NCBI RefSeq assembly: GCF_001570865.1
Contig: NZ_BCSM01000006.1
Span: forward strand, 62,001-126,000
Reading direction: 5' to 3'
Length of the DNA: 64,000 nucleotides
Origin: Rothia kristinae NBRC 15354
GTDB lineage: Bacteria > Actinomycetota > Actinomycetes > Actinomycetales > Micrococcaceae
A program made the translations under genes and the position numbers. Within the stretch, counting starts at the first letter, position 1, and each line of letters starts with the position of its first letter. The notes under the pieces are model-generated. The model was not told the origin of the DNA. It saw only the letters and a list, made by a program, of their open reading frames with translations, and did no database searches. Shown piece by piece: positions 54,859-63,950 of the stretch.

Positions 54859-56964
54859 TCAGGCGTCGATCTGCTCCAGGTCCAGCTCGTCCGCGTGGGA
54901 GATGATGAAGTCCTTCCGGGGGGCCACCTCGGAGCCCATCAGCAGGGAGAACGCCCGCTCGGCGGCCTGGGCGTCCTCGATGCGCACCCGGCGCAGCAGG
55001 CGCTGGCGCGGGTCCATCGTGGTCTCGGCCAGCTGGTCCGCGTCCATCTCCCCCAGGCCCTTGTACCGCTGGATCGGCTCCTTGTACCGCTGCCCCTCGG
55101 CCTCCAGGCGGGCCAGCACCTCGTGCAGCTGCTTCTCCGAGTAGGTGTAGACCATCTCGTTGTCCCTGCCCCGGCGCACGATCTCCACCCGGTGCAGCGG
55201 GGGCACCGCGGCGTAGACCCGCCCGGCCTCCACCAGCGGGCGCATGTAGCGGTAGAACAGCGTCAGCAGCAGGGTGCGGATGTGCGCGCCGTCCACATCG
55301 GCGTCGGTCATCATCACGACCTTGCCGTAGCGGGCGGCGTCGAGGTCGAAGGTGCGCCCCGAGCCGGCCCCGATCACCTGGATCAGCGCCGCGCACTCGG
55401 CGTTGGCCAGCATGTCCGTCAGGGAGGCCTTCTGCACGTTGAGGATCTTCCCGCGGATGGGCAGCAGGGCCTGGTAGTGGGAGGCCCGGGCCAGGCGGGC
55501 CGTGCCCAGCGCGGAGTCGCCCTCCACGATGAACAGCTCGGAGTGGGCGACGTCGTCCGTGCGGCAGTCCACCAGCTTGGCCGGCATCTGCGAGGTCTCC
55601 AGGGCGTTCTTGCGCCGCTGGGTCTCCTTGTGCACCCGCGCGGAGATCCTGGATTTCATCTCCGCGACGATCTTCTCCAGCACCTGCCCGGCCTGCTGCT
55701 TCTGCGCTCGGGCCGAGGAGGTCAGGGTCTTCTCCAGCTGCTGGGAGACCACCTTGGAGACGATCTGGCGGGCCGCGGGAGTGCCCAGGATCTCCTTGGT
55801 CTGGCCCTCGAACTGCGGCTCCACGAGGCGGACGTTGAGCACGGCGGTGAGTCCGGCCAGGGCGTCGTCCTTCTCCACTTTGTCCGTGCCGGCCTTGAGC
55901 TTGCGGGCGTTGGCCGCGATCTGCTTGCGCACGGTCTTCAGCAGCCCCTGCTCGAAGCCGGTCAGGTGGGTGCCGCCCTTGGGGGTCGCGATGATGTTGA
56001 CGTAGGAGCGCACGGTGGTCTCGTAGCCGATGCCCCAGCGCAGCGCCACGTCCACCTCGCACTCGCGCTGCACCTCCTGCAGCTGCGAGCGCCCGTCGGG
56101 CCCGAGCACGGGCACGGTCTCGGTGAAGGCCCCGGTGCCCTGGAAGCGCCAGACGTCGGTCACCGGCGCGTCCGGGGCGAGGAACTCCACGTATTCGGCG
56201 ATGCCGCCGTCGTGCTGGAAGACCTCCTCGTGCGGGCCCTCGGCCCCGGCCGTGCCGGGAAGCCTGCGCTCGTCGGTGATGGACAGGCGCAGGCCGGGCA
56301 CCAGGAAGCTGGTCTGGCGAGCCCGCTGCACGAGGTCCTCGTAGCCGAAGGCGGCGTCCGGGGTGAAGATCTGCCGGTCGGCCCAGTAGCGCACCCGGGT
56401 GCCGGTGGCCCCGCGGCGGGCCTTCCCGACCACCCGCAGGGCTTCCCCGGGCTCGGCCGGGGTGAAGGGGGCGTCCGGGGAGGGGGCTCCGGTGTCGTCG
56501 AAGGTCCCCGGGATGCCGTGGCGGAAGGACATCTGGTGGGTCTTCCCGCCCCGGTCCACCTGCACGTCCAGGCGGGAGGACAGGGCGTTGACCACGGAGG
56601 CGCCGACCCCGTGCAGGCCGCCGACGGCGTTGTAGGTGCCGCCGCCGAACTTGCCGCCGGCGTGCAGCTTGGTGAAGACCACCTCGACGCCGGTGAGTCC
56701 GGTGCGCGGTTCGATGTCGGTGGGGATGCCGCGCCCGTCGTCGCGCACCTCCACGGAGCCGTCCCGGTTGAGCACGATGCCGATGGCCTGGCCGTACCCG
56801 GCCAGGGCCTCGTCCACGGAGTTGTCGATGATCTCCCACAGGCAGTGCATCAGCCCGCGGGAGTCGGTGGAGCCGATGTACATGCCGGGGCGCTTGCGCA
56901 CCGCCTCCAGGCCCTCCAGGACGGAGAGCTGACGTGCCGTGTACTCGGACTGCTGGGGACTCAC
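54859..56964 (-). CDS. parE: DNA topoisomerase IV subunit B (ParE)
   Basis: A 701-residue ATPase subunit. The GHKL ATP site has EIIDNSVDEALAGYG, VRDDGRGIPTDI, FTKLHAGGKFGGGTYNAVGG and the VGASVVNALS lid. The transducer and TOPRIM domains follow (FIVEGDSALGTARLARASHY, VVMMTDADVDGAHIRTLLL with the metal-binding Asp pair). RRVRIEDAQAAERAFSLLMG ends it. GTG at 56964 is preferred over GTG 56982 because AGGAG lies ten bases upstream. A TAGACT -10 candidate is at 57022-57027. It pairs with parC 10 kb away rather than adjacent, as accessory genes lie between. Confidence 0.92.
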   Translation of the reverse strand: MSPQQSEYTARQLSVLEGLEAVRKRPGMYIGSTDSRGLMHCLWEIIDNSVDEALAGYGQAIGIVLNRDGSVEVRDDGRGIPTDIEPRTGLTGVEVVFTKLHAGGKFGGGTYNAVGGLHGVGASVVNALSSRLDVQVDRGGKTHQMSFRHGIPGTFDDTGAPSPDAPFTPAEPGEALRVVGKARRGATGTRVRYWADRQIFTPDAAFGYEDLVQRARQTSFLVPGLRLSITDERRLPGTAGAEGPHEEVFQHDGGIAEYVEFLAPDAPVTDVWRFQGTGAFTETVPVLGPDGRSQLQEVQRECEVDVALRWGIGYETTVRSYVNIIATPKGGTHLTGFEQGLLKTVRKQIAANARKLKAGTDKVEKDDALAGLTAVLNVRLVEPQFEGQTKEILGTPAARQIVSKVVSQQLEKTLTSSARAQKQQAGQVLEKIVAEMKSRISARVHKETQRRKNALETSQMPAKLVDCRTDDVAHSELFIVEGDSALGTARLARASHYQALLPIRGKILNVQKASLTDMLANAECAALIQVIGAGSGRTFDLDAARYGKVVMMTDADVDGAHIRTLLLTLFYRYMRPLVEAGRVYAAVPPLHRVEIVRRGRDNEMVYTYSEKQLHEVLARLEAEGQRYKEPIQRYKGLGEMDADQLAETTMDPRQRLLRRVRIEDAQAAERAFSLLMGSEVAPRKDFIISHADELDLEQIDA

Positions 56965-57183
56965 GGAAACGGTGCTCCTCACGGGGACGGGCGGGTGCGG
57001 GCGGGGTCGGGACAGTGCCCCAGTCTACGACGGGCGCGGGCAGCACCCATGCCCACAGCGAACTGGACGGGGCCGGGATGACATCGGGGGTGCTCCGTGT
57101 TTGCATAGATGGACATCAGCGCCGCCCCGATCCCCCGCCGCGTGCGGGTGCAGGGGCGGGAACGACTCGTCAGGAGGACCATC

Positions 57184-57393
57184 ATGACGGCAACTCTGGA
57201 AGCACGCCAGCTCGACGCGACCGACCGCTGCGACTCCTGCGGAGCCCAGGCCTACGTGCGCGTCGTGCTGGAATCGGGCGGGGAGCTGCTGTTCTGCGCC
57301 CACCACGCCAGCGCCAACGAGGCCAAGCTGCGCCCGATGGCCAGCCTCTGGCAGGACGAGCGGGATCGGCTCACCACGCCCGCCGCGGTCTGA
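57184..57393 (+). CDS. DUF7455 small zinc-binding-like protein
   Basis: A 69-residue protein, MTATLEARQLDATDRCDSCG onward. One CDSCG pair is followed by a strand and a CAHHAS motif, giving a likely Cys2/Cys-His zinc site. The C-terminal helix has KLRPMASLWQDE. The family is widespread in actinobacteria next to the primary sigma gene and of unknown role. The ATG at 57184 follows CAGGAGG, a near-perfect ribosome site. It is divergent from parE and convergent with rpoD. Confidence 0.87.
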   Translation: MTATLEARQLDATDRCDSCGAQAYVRVVLESGGELLFCAHHASANEAKLRPMASLWQDERDRLTTPAAV

Positions 57394-57411
57394 GATCTCC
57401 TCGGGCAGCCA

Positions 57412-57458
57412 CGCGAAGAACCCCGCATCGCCGACACGGCGGTGCGGGGTTCTTCGCG
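57412..57458. terminator. Bidirectional terminator between DUF7455 and rpoD
   Basis: A 15-bp perfect stem, CGCGAAGAACCCCGC, extended inward by ATCGCC/GGCGGT to a 21-bp near-perfect hairpin with a 5-base loop. It lies between two convergent genes and is the strongest terminator-like structure in this part. Confidence 0.85.
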
Positions 57459-57531
57459 CTCTGAGGCGGGTCCGAGAGGATCCCGGCGGGCCGGTGAGCC
57501 GCACCAGGGGCCTCCCCGACCCGGGTCCGGC

Positions 57532-59130
57532 TCAGTCCAGGTAGTCCCGCAGCACCTGGGAGCGGGAGGGGTGGCGCAGCTTGGACATGGTCTTGGACTC
57601 GATCTGGCGGATCCGCTCGCGGGTCACGCCGTAGACCTTGCCGATCTCATCGAGGGTCTTCGGCTGGCCGTCGGTCATGCCGAAGCGCATGGCCACCACG
57701 CCGGCCTCCCGCTCGGAGAGGGTGTCCAGCACGGAGTGCAGCTGCTCCTGCAGCAGGGTGAAGGACACGGCGTCGGCGGGGACCACGGCCTCGGAGTCCT
57801 CGATGAGGTCGCCGAACTCGGAGTCCCCGTCCTCGCCCAGCGGGGTGTGCAGGGAGATCGGCTCGCGGCCGTACTTCTGGACCTCCACGACCTTCTCCGG
57901 GGTCATGTCCAGCTCCTTGGCCAGCTCCTCCGGGGTGGGCTCGCGGCCGAGGTCCTGCAGCATCTGCCGCTGCACGCGGGCCAGCTTGTTGATGACCTCG
58001 ACCATGTGCACGGGGATGCGGATGGTGCGGGCCTGGTCGGCCATCGCCCGGGTGATCGCCTGCCGGATCCACCAGGTGGCGTAGGTGGAGAATTTGAAGC
58101 CCTTGGAGTAGTCGAACTTCTCCACCGCGCGGATCAGGCCCAGGTTGCCCTCCTGGATCAGGTCCAGGAAGAGCATGCCGCGCCCGGTGTAGCGCTTGGC
58201 CAGGGAGACCACCAGGCGCAGGTTGGCCTCCAGCAGGTGGTTCTTGGCCCGCTTGCCGTCGTGGATGACCCAGCGCAGCTCCTTGCGCAGCTGCGGGTCC
58301 AGGGTGTCCCCCTCGGTCTTCATCTTGTGCTCGGCGTACAGCCCGGCCTCGATGCGCATCGCCAGGTCCACCTCCTGCTCGGCGTTCAGCAGGGAGACCT
58401 TGCCGATCTGCTTGAGGTAGTCCTTGACCGGGTCCGCGGTGGCACCGGGGGCCTGCACGCGCAGGGCCGGCTCGTCGTCGTCATCGGAGGTGGAGATCAC
58501 GAAGCCGTTGCCGCGCGCGGCCACGGTCTTCTTCTCCTTCTTGTCCTCGTCCTCGACGACCTCCTCCTCGGTCTCCTCGGCCTGGTCCTCGACGTCGGCG
58601 CTGTTGGCCAGCTCCTCGATCTCATCGGCCTTGGTCTTGCGCGCACCCTTCTTCGGGGCGGCCTTAGCGGCCGAGCGCGAGCGGGTGGAGGTCTTCTTCG
58701 CGGTGGCGGTGCGGGTCCCGGACTTCGCCGTGGTGCCCGACTTCGCGGCGGACTTGGCCCGCGTGGTCTTGCCCGCGGAGGTCTTGGCGGCACCGGTCTT
58801 CGTCCCGCCGGTCTTGCCCGCACCGGCCTTGGCGGCGGTCTGACCGGCGTCGGTTCCGGACTCAGCGGTCTTGGCGGCCGCGGTCTTTGCCGCAGCGGTC
58901 CCGGCGGTCTTCGTCCCGCTCTTGCGCGCGGTGGTCTTGCCGGCGGCCTTGGTGGCGGTGGACTTGGCGCCGCTCTTGGCGGCCGCGGTCTTGGTTCCGC
59001 CGGCCTTCGCCGCGGACGCGGAGCGCGCGCTCGAACGCCGGGCCGTGGTGGTGCCGGCGGACGTCGTGGTCGTGGTGGCCGCGGCGGAGTCGGTCCGCTC
59101 GGCGGTCGTCTTCTGGGCAGCAGGAGACAC
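57532..59130 (-). CDS. rpoD: Primary RNA polymerase sigma factor (RpoD/SigA)
   Basis: A 532-residue housekeeping sigma factor. Residues 1-170 are a Lys/Ala/Thr-rich, histone-tail-like region, followed by an acidic stretch ([17 protein letters not shown]). Region 1.2 starts near [11 protein letters not shown]; region 2 has [19 protein letters not shown] and [16 protein letters not shown] for -10 recognition and melting. Region 3 has [13 protein letters not shown], and region 4 has the helix-turn-helix [20 protein letters not shown] for -35 binding. GTG at 59130 has GAAAGG upstream. The upstream 245 bp hold a TTGACA at 59189-59194 on the minus strand and an 11-C homopolymer (59345-59355). Confidence 0.96.
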   Translation of the reverse strand: MSPAAQKTTAERTDSAAATTTTTSAGTTTARRSSARSASAAKAGGTKTAAAKSGAKSTATKAAGKTTARKSGTKTAGTAAAKTAAAKTAESGTDAGQTAAKAGAGKTGGTKTGAAKTSAGKTTRAKSAAKSGTTAKSGTRTATAKKTSTRSRSAAKAAPKKGARKTKADEIEELANSADVEDQAEETEEEVVEDEDKKEKKTVAARGNGFVISTSDDDDEPALRVQAPGATADPVKDYLKQIGKVSLLNAEQEVDLAMRIEAGLYAEHKMKTEGDTLDPQLRKELRWVIHDGKRAKNHLLEANLRLVVSLAKRYTGRGMLFLDLIQEGNLGLIRAVEKFDYSKGFKFSTYATWWIRQAITRAMADQARTIRIPVHMVEVINKLARVQRQMLQDLGREPTPEELAKELDMTPEKVVEVQKYGREPISLHTPLGEDGDSEFGDLIEDSEAVVPADAVSFTLLQEQLHSVLDTLSEREAGVVAMRFGMTDGQPKTLDEIGKVYGVTRERIRQIESKTMSKLRHPSRSQVLRDYLD

Positions 59131-59374
59131 TCAAGAGCCTTTCTTCCCGGTGGTCGGACGTCAGATGCGCCCGAAACGCCTATGACCCTGTCAAGTCCGG
59201 CGTCCTCCGTGAGGACGATTCCCACTGCCGGGCCCGCAAGGTCGTTCGGTGGTGACAACGCCCGGGGCCGCACCGCTTATTCCCGTCGGCGCAGATTTCT
59301 CCGACGGATCTGTTGACGCCGCGACCCCGCGGGGGTAATGGACTCCCCCCCCCCCGCCGCAGCAGCCCGGGGGG

Positions 59375-60868
59375 TCAGTCCCGGTGGAACAGCCACTCCG
59401 GCAGGTATCCCCGATCCAGCAGTCCGCTCACCAGCACCACGGCCTGCCCCAGGATCGGGTCCTGCGCCGCCTCCAGGCGACGGTAGGCCTCCCGGGTGCA
59501 CCCCTCCTGCCAGGCCAGCAGGGACAGCCCCACCTCGGCCCCCGAGGCCCAGGGCTGCTCGCCGTCGGCGGCGATCAGCCCCAGCAGGAAGCGCAGGGCG
59601 CAGCGCCGGTCCGGATCGGGTGCGGTCGATCCCCGACCGAAGATCAGCTCCAGGGCGGAGACCGTCAGGGGGTCGTCTTCCGGCGGACCCGCGGGCTCCG
59701 GGTCGGCGTCGGAGACGGGCTGGTTCTCCGCGGCCTCGGTGAGCGTGTCCAGGCGCCGCTCCAGCCACCCCCGCAGGGCCTCGCCGTGCCGGGGGCCCAG
59801 CTGGGCCGCGGCGAGCATCGTGAGCACCCCGCAGATGCCCGGCAGGCGAGCGCCCAGGGCCGCGGCATCCTCCGGCGCGGTGGCCTCGGCCAGACTCGCG
59901 CTCAGGACTGCGGCCTCGGGGCTGGCGGCGTCCGGGGACCAGCCCTGCTCTTCGGCCCGCACGCGGTGGGCTCGACACAGCCGGGCCATGCGATCCAGCG
60001 CGTCGCCGAGGCGCCGCTGCTCCTCGAGGGCCGGCGCCCGCCGGGGCCCCTGCGGGGTCGGCGGCCAGCATCCGGTGTCGGGATCGTGATCGGCAGCCAA
60101 GCGCAGGAAGATCTCGGCGCAGCGGCTGCGGAAGGAGTCGCGCCAGGCCCGGGCCCGGTCCCGACCGCACAGGGCCTCCAGGTCGGGAATGCCCGGCAGC
60201 GGCTGCACCGCGCCGACCGGGGACCGGGCGCTCAGCGGATGACCGCCGACGGCCGCCGCGACGGCCACCGGGGAGGCGAGGACGTCCTCCAGGGTCCCGC
60301 CGCCGTCCACCAGCCAGCAGGCCTCGCCCACGCGGTGCTCGGGCGGGGCCAGCAGCGGGGCGAACTCCCCGTCGGCGCTGCCCACGCTCAGCCGCCCCCA
60401 GCGCCCTGCGCTCCGGTCCATGACCAGCAGCTCCCGGGGCCGGGCCCCGCGCAGTCCCGCGGCGGCCACCGCGTGCATGCTGGCCAGCAGCACCGCGGTC
60501 TCGGCGAGGAAGGAGGCGGCCTCGGGAGGCCGCCCGGTGTCCAGGAGACGCCGGGCCTCGGGCGCGAGCGGGGCCGTGCGGTGGGTGTAGGCCACGGTGA
60601 ACATCCCGTCGGGGGCGCTGCTGCGCTGCACCTGCTCCAGCACGGGCTCCAGGCACCCGGCCCAGGAGCCGATGTCCTCGTCGGGATCCGGCAGGGGCAG
60701 GGTCAGGCACGGGCCCAGGCGCTGGTCGGTGAAGAAGATCAGGGCGAGGCACTCCTGCGGCCAGCGGCCGGAGTGCAGGGGCAGCAGGGCGATCACGTCC
60801 TGGGCCCGGGTGATCGGGGTGCCGGGGTCGGCGTCGAGGGGCAGGTCGGAGGCTGGGGATGTCGTCAT
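59375..60868 (-). CDS. DUF4192 domain protein
   Basis: A 497-residue cytosolic protein. The DUF4192 domain opens ITRAQDVIALLPLHSGRWPQ and ECLALIFFTDQRLGP, with VAYTHRTAPLAPEARRLLD and LLVMDRSAGRW downstream. The remainder is Ala/Arg-rich and helical, ending in ALRFLLGLIAADGEQPWASG and LLDRGYLPEWLF. The family is actinobacterial and lacks a known function; it lies beside sigA and PAC2 genes in related genomes. The ribosome site at the ATG is weak. Confidence 0.85.
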   Translation of the reverse strand: MTTSPASDLPLDADPGTPITRAQDVIALLPLHSGRWPQECLALIFFTDQRLGPCLTLPLPDPDEDIGSWAGCLEPVLEQVQRSSAPDGMFTVAYTHRTAPLAPEARRLLDTGRPPEAASFLAETAVLLASMHAVAAAGLRGARPRELLVMDRSAGRWGRLSVGSADGEFAPLLAPPEHRVGEACWLVDGGGTLEDVLASPVAVAAAVGGHPLSARSPVGAVQPLPGIPDLEALCGRDRARAWRDSFRSRCAEIFLRLAADHDPDTGCWPPTPQGPRRAPALEEQRRLGDALDRMARLCRAHRVRAEEQGWSPDAASPEAAVLSASLAEATAPEDAAALGARLPGICGVLTMLAAAQLGPRHGEALRGWLERRLDTLTEAAENQPVSDADPEPAGPPEDDPLTVSALELIFGRGSTAPDPDRRCALRFLLGLIAADGEQPWASGAEVGLSLLAWQEGCTREAYRRLEAAQDPILGQAVVLVSGLLDRGYLPEWLFHRD

Positions 60869-61016
60869 GGCCCCAGGGTGCCCGAGGGCCCAGACCCCGT
60901 CCCCGAGCGAGGCCGCGCGATTCCGGCGTCCCTATGGATGGGCGGGCGGATCCCGCCGGAGATCGTGCGCCTGGGGAAACTCCCGTCCCCGCTGCGGCGC
61001 CACCAGAGCCTCGGGC

Positions 61017-61940
61017 TCAGTCCTCCGAGGAGTCTTCGTCCTGTTCGGCCAGGAAGGCCTCGATGGTCGCGCCCAGCTCGTCGGCGTCGGGGATCTCGGA
61101 TTCGTCCCGCGCCAGCAGGGACCGCTGGGCGGAGCCTCCGACGTGCTCGTCGTAGCGCTGCTCCAGGTGGGTGACGATGGCCTGGACCTCCGGGGAGCCG
61201 CTGACCTGGTCGTCGATCTGCTGCTCGACCTCGCGCCCGGATTCCCGCAGTCGGTCCGTGGGAAGGTTCAGGTGCGTCGCGGCCCCCAGGTGCTCCAGGG
61301 CGATCAGCGCGGCCTGGGGCAGCTCGGCGTCGGCGAGGTACTGCGGGACGTTCACCGTGTACCCGATCGTGTCGAAGCCCCGCTCGCCGAGGACGACCTC
61401 CAGCATCTGAGCCGCGGAGCCGCCGAGCTCGGCGATCGGCTTCCACGGGGAGATCCCGGCGATCAGGTCCTCCCGGTTGCCGTGCGCGGTCACCGGCAGC
61501 GGTCGGGTGTGCGGCACGGGCATGGGCATCGAAGACACGGAGGCCACCAGAGAGACGTCGAGGGTCTCGGCCAGCTCCACGACGGACTGCGCGAACCGCT
61601 GCCACAGCAGGTCCGGCTCGGGCCCGGACAGCAGCAGGAACGGCTGTCCGAGCCCGTCGGTCACGGCCCGCAGGGACAGCTCCGGCAGGTCGAAGTCCTC
61701 GAAGTGGTCCTCGATGAACTTCACCCGGGGGCGCCGGGAACGGTAGTCGTAGAGCCGGTCGACGTCGAATTCGGCGACCTGCTGGGAATCCAGCGTCTCC
61801 AGGATCTCCTCCCCCACCTGGCGCGCAGCCTGCCCGGCCTCGGCGTAGCCGGTCATGGCCACGACCAGCGGCAGGCCCTTCAGCCGGGGATCGCCCAGCA
61901 GCCCCGCGTGACCCAGGTAGAGCTTGTGCGATTCGTGCAT
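61017..61940 (-). CDS. PAC2-family protein
   Basis: A 307-residue protein of the proteasome-assembly-chaperone-2 fold. It has GLPLVVAMTGYAEAGQAARQ near the start, EFDVDRLYDYRSRRPRVKF, LLLSGPEPDLLWQRF, and the YTVNVPQYLADAELPQAALI motif near 190-210, all conserved in actinobacterial members. Its partner is unknown; eukaryotic relatives help build proteasomes, but that role is not established here. GAGGAAGGGG precedes the ATG. The C-terminus is acidic. Confidence 0.9.
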   Translation of the reverse strand: MHESHKLYLGHAGLLGDPRLKGLPLVVAMTGYAEAGQAARQVGEEILETLDSQQVAEFDVDRLYDYRSRRPRVKFIEDHFEDFDLPELSLRAVTDGLGQPFLLLSGPEPDLLWQRFAQSVVELAETLDVSLVASVSSMPMPVPHTRPLPVTAHGNREDLIAGISPWKPIAELGGSAAQMLEVVLGERGFDTIGYTVNVPQYLADAELPQAALIALEHLGAATHLNLPTDRLRESGREVEQQIDDQVSGSPEVQAIVTHLEQRYDEHVGGSAQRSLLARDESEIPDADELGATIEAFLAEQDEDSSED

Positions 61941-62285
61941 GGTGCCGATTCCCCTTCCTCACGTGCCCCCGGGCCCGACGGGTGAGAGGGCCCGATGAGC
62001 GGCGACACGGCCTGATCCAGATCCCGGCGCGTCCGGGCGGGGAACACGTTCCGGCCCACCGGAAGAGGGCCTTTCGGGGTGATCCGCCCGACACCTGCGG
62101 CCCGGTGAGGGCCTAAGGTTGTGGTGTGCGCGCCGCGGGGCGCCGCCGGATGGCTCGACGTCCCGTGTCTGTAGCAACGGTACCGGCGCCCGCGGTATTT
62201 CCCGCCTCCGGGTGAGCCGCGGCGCAGTGCACCGGCTTGCGGCGGCGCTGACTGCATCCCCGTTTTCCGAGCAAGGAGAGCTTCC
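61941..62285. other. Divergent PAC2/pepA intergenic region
   Basis: A 345-bp gap. TAAGGT at 62114-62119 is a plausible -10 for pepA with a long leader. The octamer GAGGGCCT occurs twice (about 62065 and 62107) on the same strand. I see no convincing gene or RNA; a 21-codon open frame at 62150 lacks a ribosome site. Confidence 0.5.
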
Positions 62286-63806
62286 ATGACCGAATCCCAC
62301 GATCTGGCCCTGTCCGTCACGGCCCCCGACGACGGTCTCGAGGTCCGGGCGCTCGTCGTCGGCGTCCTGCCCTCGGGGCAGGGGGCCCGGCTGGCCCCGC
62401 ACCACCTGCCGGAGGAGACGGCGGAGGGTCTGCAGGCCGTCCTGGCGGACCTCGGCATCACCGGGGCCCGCGATGAGGTCCGCCGCCTGCCGGGGGCCGA
62501 GTCCACCGGGGCCGACGTGCTGGTGCTGGTCGGCATGGGCGAGCTGCCCGAGGAGGGCCGGGCGCGCCTGGATGCCCTGCGCTACGCGGCCGGCTCCGCG
62601 ATCCGACAGCTGCACGGCATGGACAGCGCGGCCCTGGACCTGCCGGCGGGCGACGTCGCGGAGGTCGGGGCCCTGGCCGAGGGGGCGGCCTTCGGGGCCT
62701 TCGTGGACCCGATGCACCGGACCTCCGAGGAGGATCGGCAGCGCACCCCGGTGGGCGAGGTCGTGATCCTCACGGAGGTGGAGGCCGAGGAGGCCGAGCC
62801 GGTCCTGACCCGGGCGCTGATCCTGGGCGAGGCCGTGGATTCGACCCGCCGCCTGGTCAACGAGGCCCCGAACCACCTGTACCCCGATTCCTTCGCCGGC
62901 CGGGTCCTGGAGCGGGTGGCCGGGATCGACGACGTCGAGGTCGAGGTCCTGGACGAGGAAGCCCTGGCCGAGGGCGGCTTCGGAGGGATCCTCGGCGTGG
63001 GCCGCGGCTCCCACCGCCCGCCGCGCCTGGTGGTCGTGGACTACCGTCCCGAGGACGCCGGGCAGCACATGGCCCTGGTCGGCAAGGGCATCACCTTCGA
63101 TTCCGGCGGACTGTCCCTGAAGCCGGGCACCGGCATGATGACCATGAAGTCGGACATGGCCGGGGCCGCGGCCGTGCTGAACACGGTGGCCGCCGCGGCG
63201 GAGCTGCGCCTTCCCCTGCGGGTCACGGGGTACCTGTGCCTGGCCGAGAACCTGCCCGGCGGCGGGGCGACCCGCCCGGAGGACGTGCTGGTCATGCGCG
63301 GGGGCACCACGGTGGAGGTCCTCAACACCGACGCCGAGGGTCGCCTGGTGATGGCCGACGGGCTGGCCTACGCCTCCGAGCAGTCCCCGGACTGCCTGCT
63401 CGACGTCGCCACCCTGACCGGGGCGCAGGTGGTGGCCCTGGGCGAGCGGTACGCGGCGGTGATGGGCGAGGAGTCCCTGCGCGAGTCCGTCGCCGAGGCC
63501 GGTGCGGAGGCGGGCGAGCCGTTTTGGCCGATGCCCCTGCCGGAGGAGCTGCGCGCCGGGCTGAAGTCGCCCGTGGCGGATCTGAAGAACATCGGCGCGG
63601 GCCGGGCCGGCGGGATGCTCACGGCCGGGCTGTTCCTGCAGCGCTTCGTCGGGGAGGTCGACGGGCAGCAGATCCCGTGGGCCCACCTGGACATCGCCGG
63701 GCCGTCCTTCAACGAGGGCTCGGAGTACGGGTTCACCCCGAAGCAGGGCACCGGGGTGGCCGTGCGCACCCTAGTCACCCTGGCCGAGCGCATCGCGGGG
63801 GCCTGA
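62286..63806 (+). CDS. pepA: Leucyl aminopeptidase
   Basis: A 506-residue M17 aminopeptidase, a hexameric di-metal enzyme that removes N-terminal residues from peptides. The N-terminal domain (about 1-170) is followed by the catalytic domain with GKGITFDSGGLSLKPG (metal-binding Asp and catalytic Lys region), MKSDMAGAAAVLNTV, and the signature NTDAEGRLVMADGL. RAGGMLTAGLFLQRF and PWAHLDIAGPSF end the family core. The ATG at 62286 follows CAAGGAGAG. Confidence 0.97.
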   Translation: MTESHDLALSVTAPDDGLEVRALVVGVLPSGQGARLAPHHLPEETAEGLQAVLADLGITGARDEVRRLPGAESTGADVLVLVGMGELPEEGRARLDALRYAAGSAIRQLHGMDSAALDLPAGDVAEVGALAEGAAFGAFVDPMHRTSEEDRQRTPVGEVVILTEVEAEEAEPVLTRALILGEAVDSTRRLVNEAPNHLYPDSFAGRVLERVAGIDDVEVEVLDEEALAEGGFGGILGVGRGSHRPPRLVVVDYRPEDAGQHMALVGKGITFDSGGLSLKPGTGMMTMKSDMAGAAAVLNTVAAAAELRLPLRVTGYLCLAENLPGGGATRPEDVLVMRGGTTVEVLNTDAEGRLVMADGLAYASEQSPDCLLDVATLTGAQVVALGERYAAVMGEESLRESVAEAGAEAGEPFWPMPLPEELRAGLKSPVADLKNIGAGRAGGMLTAGLFLQRFVGEVDGQQIPWAHLDIAGPSFNEGSEYGFTPKQGTGVAVRTLVTLAERIAGA

Positions 63807-63824
63807 GCCCCTCTCCTCCTCGGT

Positions 63825-63862
63825 GGCGCCGCGGGGTCGGTCTCGACCGGTCCCGCGGCGCC
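63825..63862 (+). terminator. Terminator after pepA
   Basis: An 11-bp stem, GGCGCCGCGGG/CCCGCGGCGCC, with an inner GGTC/GACC pairing, 18 bp past the pepA stop. CCGGTTTCGG follows, a weak U run. Confidence 0.7.
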
Positions 63863-63950
63863 TCCGGTTTCGGGGGCCGCCGGGATCGGACTCCGTCGGG
63901 GGTCGGGCTTCGTCGGGACGCGGCGCGGCAGGTGGAGCGGTGCCGGACGG

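Noticed and set aside
52955-57106. A minus-strand frame of almost 1400 codons across lctP and parE
   Set aside because: It runs in a different frame from both real genes and is Arg/Gly/Pro-rich without motifs; a composition artefact.
62150-62215. A 21-codon open frame MARRPVSVATVPA upstream of pepA
   Set aside because: No ribosome site, no recognisable family and ordinary for the base composition; a leader peptide cannot be supported.
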